Below, one piece after another: positions 8,151 through 15,919 of a stretch of DNA of 62,242 nucleotides. The translations under genes and the position numbers were made by a program. Location: the NCBI GenBank assembly GCA_905233525.1, contig CAJOEW010000010.1, forward strand, positions 1 through 62,242. Reading direction: 5' to 3'. The notes beneath the pieces were generated by a model, which was not told the DNA's origin, made no database searches, and was given only the letters and a program-made list of their open reading frames with translations. This stretch comes from an uncultured Synergistales bacterium (GTDB taxonomy: Bacteria > Synergistota > Synergistia > Synergistales > Aminobacteriaceae). Within the stretch, counting starts at the first letter, position 1; each line of letters begins with the position of its first letter.

Positions 8151-11100
8151 TTATCGACCAACAAGCCCGAAGCCGTTAATCAAAGTATTTAACATCTCGT
8201 CCATAGCGCTGACATATCTGGCCATTGCTCCGAAAGCGCGGTTTAAAATTACTATGTCTACAAGCTCTTCATCGAGATTTACGCCTGAAACTGATTGTCT
8301 TTGAGCGTCAATTTGTTCTGATACTGTTGCTTGAGTTGTGTATAACAATTGAGCTTGAGCAGCTTCTGATCCTATTTGAGCGATCATAGCATCATAAACT
8401 CCGCCGATAGTCATTGTATTATTTCCGATAATTTTATCTGTTGAGAGGCTTACTATACGCGCGGCATTAGCTCCATCTCCTGAACCTGCTGAAACGCCTG
8501 AAACAGCTTTACCTTCAGAATTTTTAAGTCCTGTTGCAGCACCGATTAAAGAATAATTTGACACGACTTGATCATTTACGCTTAACAATTTTGATGCGCC
8601 GTTAACTGTTGCTAACTCGTTAAAGAATGCTGTACCGGTTGTTGTTATTTCGTCAGCAATGCCGTAACCTGAATATTGATAGGCATTTGAATTTTTAACA
8701 AGCTCATAAGCAAATTCATCGATCGCAGCTGTGAAACCAGGTAATGATCCGTCGCGGACTTCTTCAAGACTTTTAATCGTTCCGTTCTGTACGTGATGTT
8801 TAACTGTTATTGCAGCTTCTCCCGTTGATTTCAAATTAAGCCATAATCCGTCGCCTATATCCGTAAGATTATCAGCCGTGTAATCAGATTTTGAACTTAA
8901 CGAAGGGACGCGGCGAGCCTGATTAAACATGTTATCAGACGATAAATAACGAACGCCGTTCAATAAAAATGAAGCGTCTTCAGATATACCATTCGAAGGA
9001 ATATAAGCTAATTCTCTATAATTTTCAGTGTAACCTTCCGGCGCTGCATTCTCGTTATAAGTTAAGCCTAGTCTGCGTAAAACCTGCATATTACCATCGG
9101 AAGCGCCCATTAAAGTTATTCTCTGAGCTTCGCCTGCAACGTTTGAGGACATTGTTAAATAAAACGAGCCGTCATCATCTTGTAAAACTTGGGCGTGTAA
9201 CCATTGTTCAGGCTCAGTTAATCCAAATTCGGCCTGATATTTTTCATTTATTTTATTTCTAATCGTGTCGAGGCTGTCATTTTCGTTTACGTCGATTTCA
9301 ATAACAGGATTTTCATTAACGATTCCCATACGTTCAGCGAGATTGCCTACAACGTCCGAAATAGAAATCAAATGATAATCAAGCGATGATATATAAAATT
9401 GAGTCTTTGTTCCTGTTTGAGGGCCTGAGCCGATCTCTAAATTTCTAAGTGCTGTGCTTCCGCTTGCGTATTCGTCATTATTAAGACCTTCGATTATTCC
9501 GCTCATGAAGTCCGATAATTCTTCGACTGTTAAAATTTCGCCGGCTGCCTCTGAATTTCCAAAATCACTCGATAAAATCCATTGGCTGGAAGCTTTGCTC
9601 CATGACGCTGTAATATCGATCTGGCTGTCAGCAACACCGATCCTGAATGTATGTTTTGATTCGTCACCGTCAGACCATGCACGCAAAATTTCGCCTTCGC
9701 CATATTCCGAACCTGATGACGATTTGAAAATTCTTGACGTTACGCGCGTTCCTTGAGTCCCGACCTGAATCCTGAATGAGCCTGTAATATTTAATGCTTC
9801 GTCTTCAGTCATTGGACGTGTACGCATGTTAATTGTCTCGCGCTGTGATTTAAATTCAGATAAAGTCCCTAACATTCCGCTGTAATCCGTAACTTCAATC
9901 GCAGTATCACCAGCCGATAACGAGAATGAATTATCATCGTTAACAATCATGGTTAAACCTGAAGATTTTAATTTGCCGCCGCTCGAGCCTGTTTTAGTTG
10001 AGTCAGAGTCGTAAGAAATTATATCGTCAAGCAAATTTTTTAAATCCGTTACTGTTAATGTAGCGTCCGCCGAATGATTATTTGTAATTGAACTCATATC
10101 GATCGCAACGTCATCAATTTCAGCATCAAATGCCCAGCCTGAACTGTCGCGTTCAATATTTATAACAAGTTTTACAGGCGTATCACCGTCAAGCGTTCTT
10201 ATCTCAAGTTTATACGGGATATTATCGGATTCAGAGTCTAAAATTATTCCGTCCTCAAAAGCCGGCGTAACTACTTCTCTTGTTTCTAAACAGTAAGCAT
10301 CACCGCCGCCGATCGTCCATGAATTTCCGTTAGCTATTCTGTCAACAGCAAGCATATAAGATCCTTCAGCACCAGTCGCAAGAGCATCAGTCACAGCCGT
10401 ATTATCAACGATGTTAAATTCATTTTGAGCAACCTGCACATCATAATAAGTCTTATTATTCCATGTGAAGGCGTGAGCTTTTAATTCTCTTACAGCCTGG
10501 CCTTGAACAAGTGTACGTCCGTTGAGCGTCAAGAAAAATTCACCGGTTACAGTTCCATTTGTCATAGGCTCGTTATATTCGATGTCCATCATTTTTGAGA
10601 GCTTATCAACAATTAAATCGCGCTGATCTCGTAAATCATTAGCATTTTGGCCAAGTGACTCAGCGTGATAAATTTCCTTATTGAGCGCTGCGATCTCATA
10701 TAACATGCTGTTTGCGTCGTCAACTGACTGCTGAATTTCGAGATTTACGGAGTCATTATATTTTTCTAAATTATCTGCTAAATTTCCAAGAACGCCGCCC
10801 AAAGTATTAGCTGATGTTACAAGACTGCGGCGCGCTGAAATATCTTCGGGCGATTGCTGTACGGTCTGCATATCCTCAAAAAAATTGTCCATTGCTGTAC
10901 GTATACTGCTTGAGGCCGGCTCAGTAATATAATTTTGAATTTGAGTATACAAATCATTTAATTTTTCATAATAACCTAATTCGCATTGAACGTTTCTAAA
11001 TTGAAAATCTAAAAATTCATCGCGTATTCTTTTTATTTCGCTGATACTCATTCCCTGACCGAGCTGGCCAGTGTTAGGAATGTTCATAGGTTCAACGGTT

Positions 11101-11231
11101 TTATATATAACACGCTGACGCGAATAGCCTTCCGTGTTCATGTTTGAAACATTATGGCCGACGGTCTGCATACCGAGTCTGAAAGCGTTTATAGCCTGTT
11201 TACCCATTTCAATGCCGCCGAATGTACTCAT
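8151..11231 (-). CDS. flgK: Flagellar hook-associated protein FlgK, enlarged
   Basis: The 1026-residue protein is FlgK (HAP1), which forms the first junction ring between hook and filament. The N-terminus has the rod/hook motif (GKQAINAFRLGMQTVGHNVS, TEGYSRQRV) and the C-terminus the matching SGVNLDEELVDIVILNRAF helix. Typical FlgK is 450-650 residues; the extra length lies in the middle as several inserted beta modules with IN-like motifs (for example LDTIRNKINEKYQAEF). The ORF track begins at a TTG two codons early; the ATG at 11231 follows AGGGGG with normal spacing and gives the standard MSTFGGIEMG start. It lies between flgN and flgL. Confidence 0.93.
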   Translation of the reverse strand: MSTFGGIEMGKQAINAFRLGMQTVGHNVSNMNTEGYSRQRVIYKTVEPMNIPNTGQLGQGMSISEIKRIRDEFLDFQFRNVQCELGYYEKLNDLYTQIQNYITEPASSSIRTAMDNFFEDMQTVQQSPEDISARRSLVTSANTLGGVLGNLADNLEKYNDSVNLEIQQSVDDANSMLYEIAALNKEIYHAESLGQNANDLRDQRDLIVDKLSKMMDIEYNEPMTNGTVTGEFFLTLNGRTLVQGQAVRELKAHAFTWNNKTYYDVQVAQNEFNIVDNTAVTDALATGAEGSYMLAVDRIANGNSWTIGGGDAYCLETREVVTPAFEDGIILDSESDNIPYKLEIRTLDGDTPVKLVINIERDSSGWAFDAEIDDVAIDMSSITNNHSADATLTVTDLKNLLDDIISYDSDSTKTGSSGGKLKSSGLTMIVNDDNSFSLSAGDTAIEVTDYSGMLGTLSEFKSQRETINMRTRPMTEDEALNITGSFRIQVGTQGTRVTSRIFKSSSGSEYGEGEILRAWSDGDESKHTFRIGVADSQIDITASWSKASSQWILSSDFGNSEAAGEILTVEELSDFMSGIIEGLNNDEYASGSTALRNLEIGSGPQTGTKTQFYISSLDYHLISISDVVGNLAERMGIVNENPVIEIDVNENDSLDTIRNKINEKYQAEFGLTEPEQWLHAQVLQDDDGSFYLTMSSNVAGEAQRITLMGASDGNMQVLRRLGLTYNENAAPEGYTENYRELAYIPSNGISEDASFLLNGVRYLSSDNMFNQARRVPSLSSKSDYTADNLTDIGDGLWLNLKSTGEAAITVKHHVQNGTIKSLEEVRDGSLPGFTAAIDEFAYELVKNSNAYQYSGYGIADEITTTGTAFFNELATVNGASKLLSVNDQVVSNYSLIGAATGLKNSEGKAVSGVSAGSGDGANAARIVSLSTDKIIGNNTMTIGGVYDAMIAQIGSEAAQAQLLYTTQATVSEQIDAQRQSVSGVNLDEELVDIVILNRAFGAMARYVSAMDEMLNTLINGFGLVGR

Positions 11232-11239
11232 TTGCAAAT

Positions 11240-11692
11240 CTACCCCCTGAAATCTGTTGCTCCTGACTGAGAGAAATCGCCCAATAGTCTTTTATATTCG
11301 GAGAGAAGCATAGACGTAAATTTTTCATTCTGGTCAATCAGGCCGCTTAATACAAGCATTTCGCCTTTTAAAATAAAAACGGACTGCGTCAAGACATCTG
11401 CAGCACCGTTCAAAATAATTTTCTCATCATTGGTCATATTAGAGACAAGCTCAGAAACTTTCGGACCGCATGAAAATTTTGCCGCTAATTTTTTTGCAAG
11501 GTCATCGCGTTTATTTTCACACGTCTGAACATCAAAAAAAATATCCCTGATCTCATCCATCAGGGCGTTTACTTCTTCAGTGTCGCTTGCTTTCATTGCT
11601 TCACGCTGATCACGAACAGCACTGACAAGATCATTTATACAGCTTATCTCATCTTGAATAGCTAAGACCAGTTTATTAACTTCATCGCGCAT
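11240..11692 (-). CDS. flgN: Flagellar export chaperone FlgN family protein
   Basis: The 150-residue, almost all-helical acidic protein sits between flgM and flgK, the usual place of flgN. FlgN binds FlgK and FlgL in the cytoplasm and delivers them to the flagellar export gate. Sequence conservation in this family is low; the heptad-like helices (LVLAIQDEISCINDLVSAV, FILKGEMLVLSGLIDQNEKF) and the position support the call. It ends 8 bases before the flgK start. Confidence 0.82.
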   Translation of the reverse strand: MRDEVNKLVLAIQDEISCINDLVSAVRDQREAMKASDTEEVNALMDEIRDIFFDVQTCENKRDDLAKKLAAKFSCGPKVSELVSNMTNDEKIILNGAADVLTQSVFILKGEMLVLSGLIDQNEKFTSMLLSEYKRLLGDFSQSGATDFRG

Positions 11693-11709
11693 AATTCCAG
11701 CCGCATTTT

Positions 11710-12003
11710 TTAAAATTCTTCCGTGTCCAAAATTCCAGCCATGATTAAACTATCTGCAAGCTTATCCAATGGAGGGACATACTCACCGCTGTCAATCTGA
11801 TTTTTAAAATTATCAACCAGATCTTCACGAACATCCGGCACGCTTTTTAATTCCGCGTTGAATTTCGAAAGACTTACAGCGAAAGAACTAAACTTTGCCT
11901 CGTCCGAAGCGTTTTCCTGATAGCCGCCGTAAGAAACATTTGGCCGTGATTTCTTTCTGTTCATTGCGTCAAGGCCGTATTGTCCGCTAATCCTGCTTAT
12001 CAT
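11710..12003 (-). CDS. flgM: Anti-sigma-28 factor FlgM
   Basis: The 97-residue protein has FlgM traits: a short basic disordered start and a C-terminal helix pair (VDNFKNQIDSGEYVPPLDKLADSLI) that grips sigma-28. It holds back late flagellar genes until the hook is finished and FlgM is exported. It is first in the flgM-flgN-flgK-flgL operon, with AGGAGG upstream. A candidate sigma-28-like promoter lies about 50 bases before it, which would give the usual autoregulatory loop. Confidence 0.88.
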   Translation of the reverse strand: MISRISGQYGLDAMNRKKSRPNVSYGGYQENASDEAKFSSFAVSLSKFNAELKSVPDVREDLVDNFKNQIDSGEYVPPLDKLADSLIMAGILDTEEF

Positions 12004-12054
12004 TCCGCATTCCTCCTTTGAATGTAAAAGATATACTCCGTTATTTTGTTAATA

Positions 12055-12082
12055 TAATCGGTTTAAAAGGAACACGGCTTTA
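12055..12082 (-). promoter_or_regulatory. Candidate sigma-28-like promoter for the flgM operon
   Basis: On the minus strand a TAAA box is followed after 16 bases by ACCGATTA, close to the flagellar consensus TAAA-N15-GCCGATAA. It lies about 50 bases upstream of flgM. Spacing is one base long and the -10 has two mismatches, so this is a candidate only. Confidence 0.4.
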
Positions 12083-12101
12083 ATTTTTTTGTAATACTTA
12101 T

Positions 12102-13031
12102 TTAAAATTCGTCGTCATCAATTTCTCCTAACAATGCTCCGATTTGATGTCGCCAAGGCATTGAAGGATGAGCGCCAATTTTTGTACACGCCATAGCACC
12201 GCAGGCCGAAGCAAATTTTGCAGCGATCTTTAACGGCATTCCCTCTGATAAAGCTACACTCAAACCTGCACAAAACGCATCACGAGCGCCAGTATTATCA
12301 ACAGCATGAATATTAAAAGCATCAAAATGAAAATTATTTCCGTCTGATGTAAAAACAGTACCGCCTTTTGAGCTGCTCGTTACGACTAAATCATGAACAC
12401 CGCGTTTTAAAATTTCGTCTGCCATTTTATTCGAAGGTACATGCTCACGAATGCCGGCATAAAAATTTAAAGCACGTTCATTTAAAATCATGCAGTCAAT
12501 ATTTTTCCAAACGTCTGACGGCAAAGAGAAAGGAGGTTCAGCTGATAAAAACGTTCTGCAACCGCTCAATCTCGCTAATTTCAAACCGGCCGCTACAGTT
12601 TCAGCAGGCACTTCCATTTGAAATAATGCCGCGTCAGATTCTTCGAAGACTTTGCGAGCGTTGTAAACAATTTCTTCATCAAGTAAAGTATTTGCGCCCG
12701 GAGATATTACGATTGAACTTCCTCCGCTGTCAGTTACAGTTATTACTGCTGTGCCGGTCGCTGCGCCTTGCTTCGTAACAAGATAATCGCAGTTTACCCT
12801 GTTCTCGATCAAAACAGAACGCAAACGCCTTCCGAAATCATCATCACCAACACAGCCTATCATATGAGAATTAGCATTTAAACGCGCAGCTGCAAGAGCT
12901 TGATTAGAACCTTTACCGCCGCCAGCCATTCCGAAAGCTCCTCCCATTACGGTCTCGCCTTTAACAGGACAATGAGGAGCGCGGATTACCAGATCCATAT
13001 TTAATGAGCCTACTACTGCTACCGTTGACAA
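12102..13031 (-). CDS. rbsK: Ribokinase-like PfkB family sugar kinase
   Basis: The 309-residue protein is closest to ribokinase, which phosphorylates D-ribose at O5 in the cytoplasm. It has the GSLNMDLVIRAP start, the GGKGSNQALAAARL substrate motif, GCVGDDDFG, ISPGAN, and the C-terminal catalytic block. That block reads DNTGARDAFCAG, where the family has DTTGAGDAF: the second Gly of the anion hole is Arg, though the catalytic Asp is kept. The ORF track starts 21 codons early; TTG 13031 follows AAAGGAGC and gives STVAVVGSLN. It is divergent from uvrC. The substrate cannot be fixed from sequence alone, and the Arg may weaken or change activity. Confidence 0.82.
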   Translation of the reverse strand: MSTVAVVGSLNMDLVIRAPHCPVKGETVMGGAFGMAGGGKGSNQALAAARLNANSHMIGCVGDDDFGRRLRSVLIENRVNCDYLVTKQGAATGTAVITVTDSGGSSIVISPGANTLLDEEIVYNARKVFEESDAALFQMEVPAETVAAGLKLARLSGCRTFLSAEPPFSLPSDVWKNIDCMILNERALNFYAGIREHVPSNKMADEILKRGVHDLVVTSSSKGGTVFTSDGNNFHFDAFNIHAVDNTGARDAFCAGLSVALSEGMPLKIAAKFASACGAMACTKIGAHPSMPWRHQIGALLGEIDDDEF

Positions 13032-13162
13032 ATTTTTAGCTCCTTTCAGCAAAACAGGTAATTTGAGGTATAATATCACAATTAAAATTAACACTTGAAT
13101 TTTTTTTAATAATATGAATTTTTCAAGATACCTCTGAAAATTTTCATGAACAGGATTTTTTT

Positions 13163-14620
13163 ATGACCAGTCCAAAAATTAACGCTATATTAAAAAATTT
13201 ACCGGAATTGCCAGGCGTTTATATTATGCGTGATGAACAAGGCAATGTTATTTACGTAGGTAAAGCTAAAAAATTAAAGCGACGTGTATCTTCATATTTC
13301 AGACATTCGCACGCGTCAGCAAGATTAAACAAACTCGTTGAAACCGTCAAAGATATTTCAATTATACGCACAGAGTCAGAAGCTGAAGCGCTGATTGTAG
13401 AAGCAAAATTGATCAGGCGTTATTCTCCGTTCTTTAACATTGAGCTTAAAATGGGCGATCATTATCCGTATATTAAAATCACAAATGAAGATTATCCAAA
13501 AATTGAAATTACCAGACATAAAATTAACGACGGCTCAAATTATTTAGGGCCATTCGTCGACGCAGGCAATATAAAAAATTTAATGCGCCTCACTGAAAGA
13601 TATTTCCCGTTAAGAAAATGCAAGGCTCAAATAAAACCTGATACGAATAAACGTCCATGCATTGAATATAATTTAGGACGTTCGCTCGGTGCTTGTGCAG
13701 GCTTATGTTCACAGGACGAATATAAAGAACGCGTTAAAGATATTATTTTATTATTCAGCGGTAATTATCCTGAGTTAGTCGAAAGATTAAGATCAAAAAT
13801 GAATGCCGCCGCTAAAAATTTAAAATTCGAAGACGCTGCACATTATCGTGACGCAATAAAAGCAATCTGGAAATTATCACGCCAAAAAATTTCATCAGCC
13901 TTACAAGAAGATCTCGACAATGAAACATGGAACGTATTAAATAATATCCAGAAATTATTAAAGCTTAAATTATTGCCGTGGCGCATTGATGCATTTGATA
14001 TTTCTCACACGTCAGGCCATGACACTTACGGCTGCTGCATTGTGTTTGAACAGGGAAGGCCGGCTAAAAATTTATATAGACGCTTCAAAATAAGATCGCT
14101 CGCTGAAGGTGAAATAAATGACTTCGCAGCAATGTATGAAACAGTTACACGAAGATATAAAAGAATTATTGAAAATTCGGATCCGGCTCCTCAATTGGCT
14201 TTAATCGACGGCGGAATAATTCAGCTTGAATACGCTCAAAAAGCACTTAACGATCTTAATTTTCAAATACCTTTAATTGCATTGGCAGAACGTGAAGAAA
14301 TTTTGTTTGTGCCTGATCAAAAAGAGCCGATAACTTTAGAACGCTCGGATCCTGTTTTACAAATGTTTCAACGTTTACGCGATGAGGTTCACAGATACGC
14401 AATAACGACTCATAAACATAAACGCGAGTCGAAATTTAAATACTCGCTCTTAAATGAAATTCCAGGCATTGGGCGTAAGCGTGTTACAGAATTGTTAATT
14501 AAGTTCGGTTCTGTTCAGAAGATCGCAGAATTAACGCCTGAAGAATTAGCTAAAGCTGACGGAATCGGAATAACGCTCGCTCAAAAAATTTTAGCTGCTC
14601 TGAATAATCGGGAATCATAA
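13163..14620 (+). CDS. uvrC: Excinuclease ABC subunit C, short form
   Basis: UvrC makes both cuts around bulky lesions in nucleotide excision repair. Seen here in order: GIY-YIG domain (PGVYIMRDEQGNVIYVGKAK, residues 18-40), the Cys-containing PCIEYNLGRSLGACAGLC stretch, a UVR helix pair near residue 210-235 (KFEDAAHYRD), the RNase H-like domain (IDAFDISHTSG, LIDGGIIQ) and C-terminal helix-hairpin-helices (IPGIGRKRV, ADGIGITLAQKI). At 485 residues it is roughly 100 shorter than usual; the loss lies between the UVR helices and the RNase H domain. All catalytic regions remain, so it is probably active. Confidence 0.9.
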   Translation: MTSPKINAILKNLPELPGVYIMRDEQGNVIYVGKAKKLKRRVSSYFRHSHASARLNKLVETVKDISIIRTESEAEALIVEAKLIRRYSPFFNIELKMGDHYPYIKITNEDYPKIEITRHKINDGSNYLGPFVDAGNIKNLMRLTERYFPLRKCKAQIKPDTNKRPCIEYNLGRSLGACAGLCSQDEYKERVKDIILLFSGNYPELVERLRSKMNAAAKNLKFEDAAHYRDAIKAIWKLSRQKISSALQEDLDNETWNVLNNIQKLLKLKLLPWRIDAFDISHTSGHDTYGCCIVFEQGRPAKNLYRRFKIRSLAEGEINDFAAMYETVTRRYKRIIENSDPAPQLALIDGGIIQLEYAQKALNDLNFQIPLIALAEREEILFVPDQKEPITLERSDPVLQMFQRLRDEVHRYAITTHKHKRESKFKYSLLNEIPGIGRKRVTELLIKFGSVQKIAELTPEELAKADGIGITLAQKILAALNNRES

Positions 14621-14699
14621 GTAAATTTTCTCATTGATATTTTTTTAAACATTCTATAAATTTTCCGCGTTATAAAAATTTTTAAGAGGTGTTTTTTTT

Positions 14700-15806
14700 A
14701 TGAGAATGTTTTTAGTTTTATTGGTGCTTTTAATTTTATGCGTTGTGCCTTCATTTTCTTGTGCAGAGGAATTAAAAGCCGATGATTCTTGTAAAGCTAA
14801 AGGTTCAAAAAGCAAAATCTCTACAGCTGAATTAAATTTGACTCAAGAATGGGATAAAGTCTTTCCAAAAAGTGATAAGGTCGATCATAAAAAAGTAACG
14901 TTCGTAAATCGTTTTGGTATCACATTAGCGGCAGATCTATATACTCCTAAAAATATTTCTGGAAATTTACCTGCGTTAGCTGTTGCTGGACCTTTCGGAG
15001 CCGTTAAAGAACAAAGCTCAGGTTTATATGCTCAAATAATGGCTGAACGCGGATTTATTACAGTTGCTTTTGATCCTTCGTTCACTGGTGAAAGCGGCGG
15101 ATTACCTCGTAACGTTGCTGCGCCGGATATTAACACAGAAGATTTTTCAGCCGCTGTTGATTTTTTAAGCACGCTTGAAAATGTTGATCCTGATAAAATC
15201 GGTGCGATCGGTATTTGCGGATGGGGAGGTCTCGTGCTTAACGCTGCTGCCATTGATACGAGAATCAAAGCTACAGTAGCTTCAACAATGTACGATATGA
15301 GCAGAGTTACGGCTAACGGATATTTTGATTATGAAAAAGACGAAGCGACATTAAAATCAGAGCGCATGGCCATGAGAAAAAATCTTAACGCACAACGCAC
15401 TCAGGATTATAAAGACGGAGTATATCAAAATGCCGGCGGTGTAGCTGATGAATTAAATGATGACGCGCCGTGGTTCGTGAAGGATTATTTTAAATATTAC
15501 AAGACTAAACGCGGCTATCATGAACGCTCATTAAATTCGAATTTAGGCTGGAATCTCACAAGCGCATTATCATTCGTGAACACTCCGCAATTATATTACG
15601 CTGATGAAATTGAGAACGCTGTTTTAATAATTCACGGCGAAAAAGCTCATTCAAGATATTTCGGTGAAGCTGCTTTCAAGAAATTAAAAGGCGGTAACAA
15701 AGAATTATTCATCGTTCCGAATGCGACTCACATAGATTTATATGATCAGCTTGATAAAATCCCGTTTGACAAGATCGAAAAGTTTTTCAAGGATAATTTG
15801 AAATAA
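14700..15806 (+). CDS. Exported alpha/beta hydrolase (dienelactone hydrolase-like)
   Basis: The 368-residue protein has a signal peptide (MFLVLLVLLILCVVPSFSCA) and an alpha/beta hydrolase core. The nucleophile elbow reads GICGWGG, placing Cys rather than Ser at the active position, as in dienelactone hydrolase and YcjY-like proteins. A late LIIHGEKAHSRYF strand and NATHIDLYD provide the usual acid and His region. It should act in the periplasm on an ester or amide, but no substrate is suggested by the neighbours. A strong terminator follows, so it is a single-gene unit. It has its own AGAGG site. Confidence 0.75.
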   Translation: MRMFLVLLVLLILCVVPSFSCAEELKADDSCKAKGSKSKISTAELNLTQEWDKVFPKSDKVDHKKVTFVNRFGITLAADLYTPKNISGNLPALAVAGPFGAVKEQSSGLYAQIMAERGFITVAFDPSFTGESGGLPRNVAAPDINTEDFSAAVDFLSTLENVDPDKIGAIGICGWGGLVLNAAAIDTRIKATVASTMYDMSRVTANGYFDYEKDEATLKSERMAMRKNLNAQRTQDYKDGVYQNAGGVADELNDDAPWFVKDYFKYYKTKRGYHERSLNSNLGWNLTSALSFVNTPQLYYADEIENAVLIIHGEKAHSRYFGEAAFKKLKGGNKELFIVPNATHIDLYDQLDKIPFDKIEKFFKDNLK

Positions 15807-15826
15807 TATAAATGGTTTTGCTTAAT

Positions 15827-15858
15827 GCCCTCCCAAACGACGGAGGGTGTTTTTTTTT
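15827..15858 (+). terminator. Rho-independent terminator
   Basis: A CCCTCC/GGAGGG stem with an 8-base loop is followed by a long T run, ending the hydrolase gene. Confidence 0.85.
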
Positions 15859-15919
15859 GAGCCGGTGATAGAATTTCGCATAATTAGAATCGTGTTCAAA
15901 TTTGGAGGTAATTTTTATC

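Noticed and set aside
12368-12778. 136-residue plus-strand ORF
   Set aside because: It is antisense to ribokinase and has the composition of a shadow frame.
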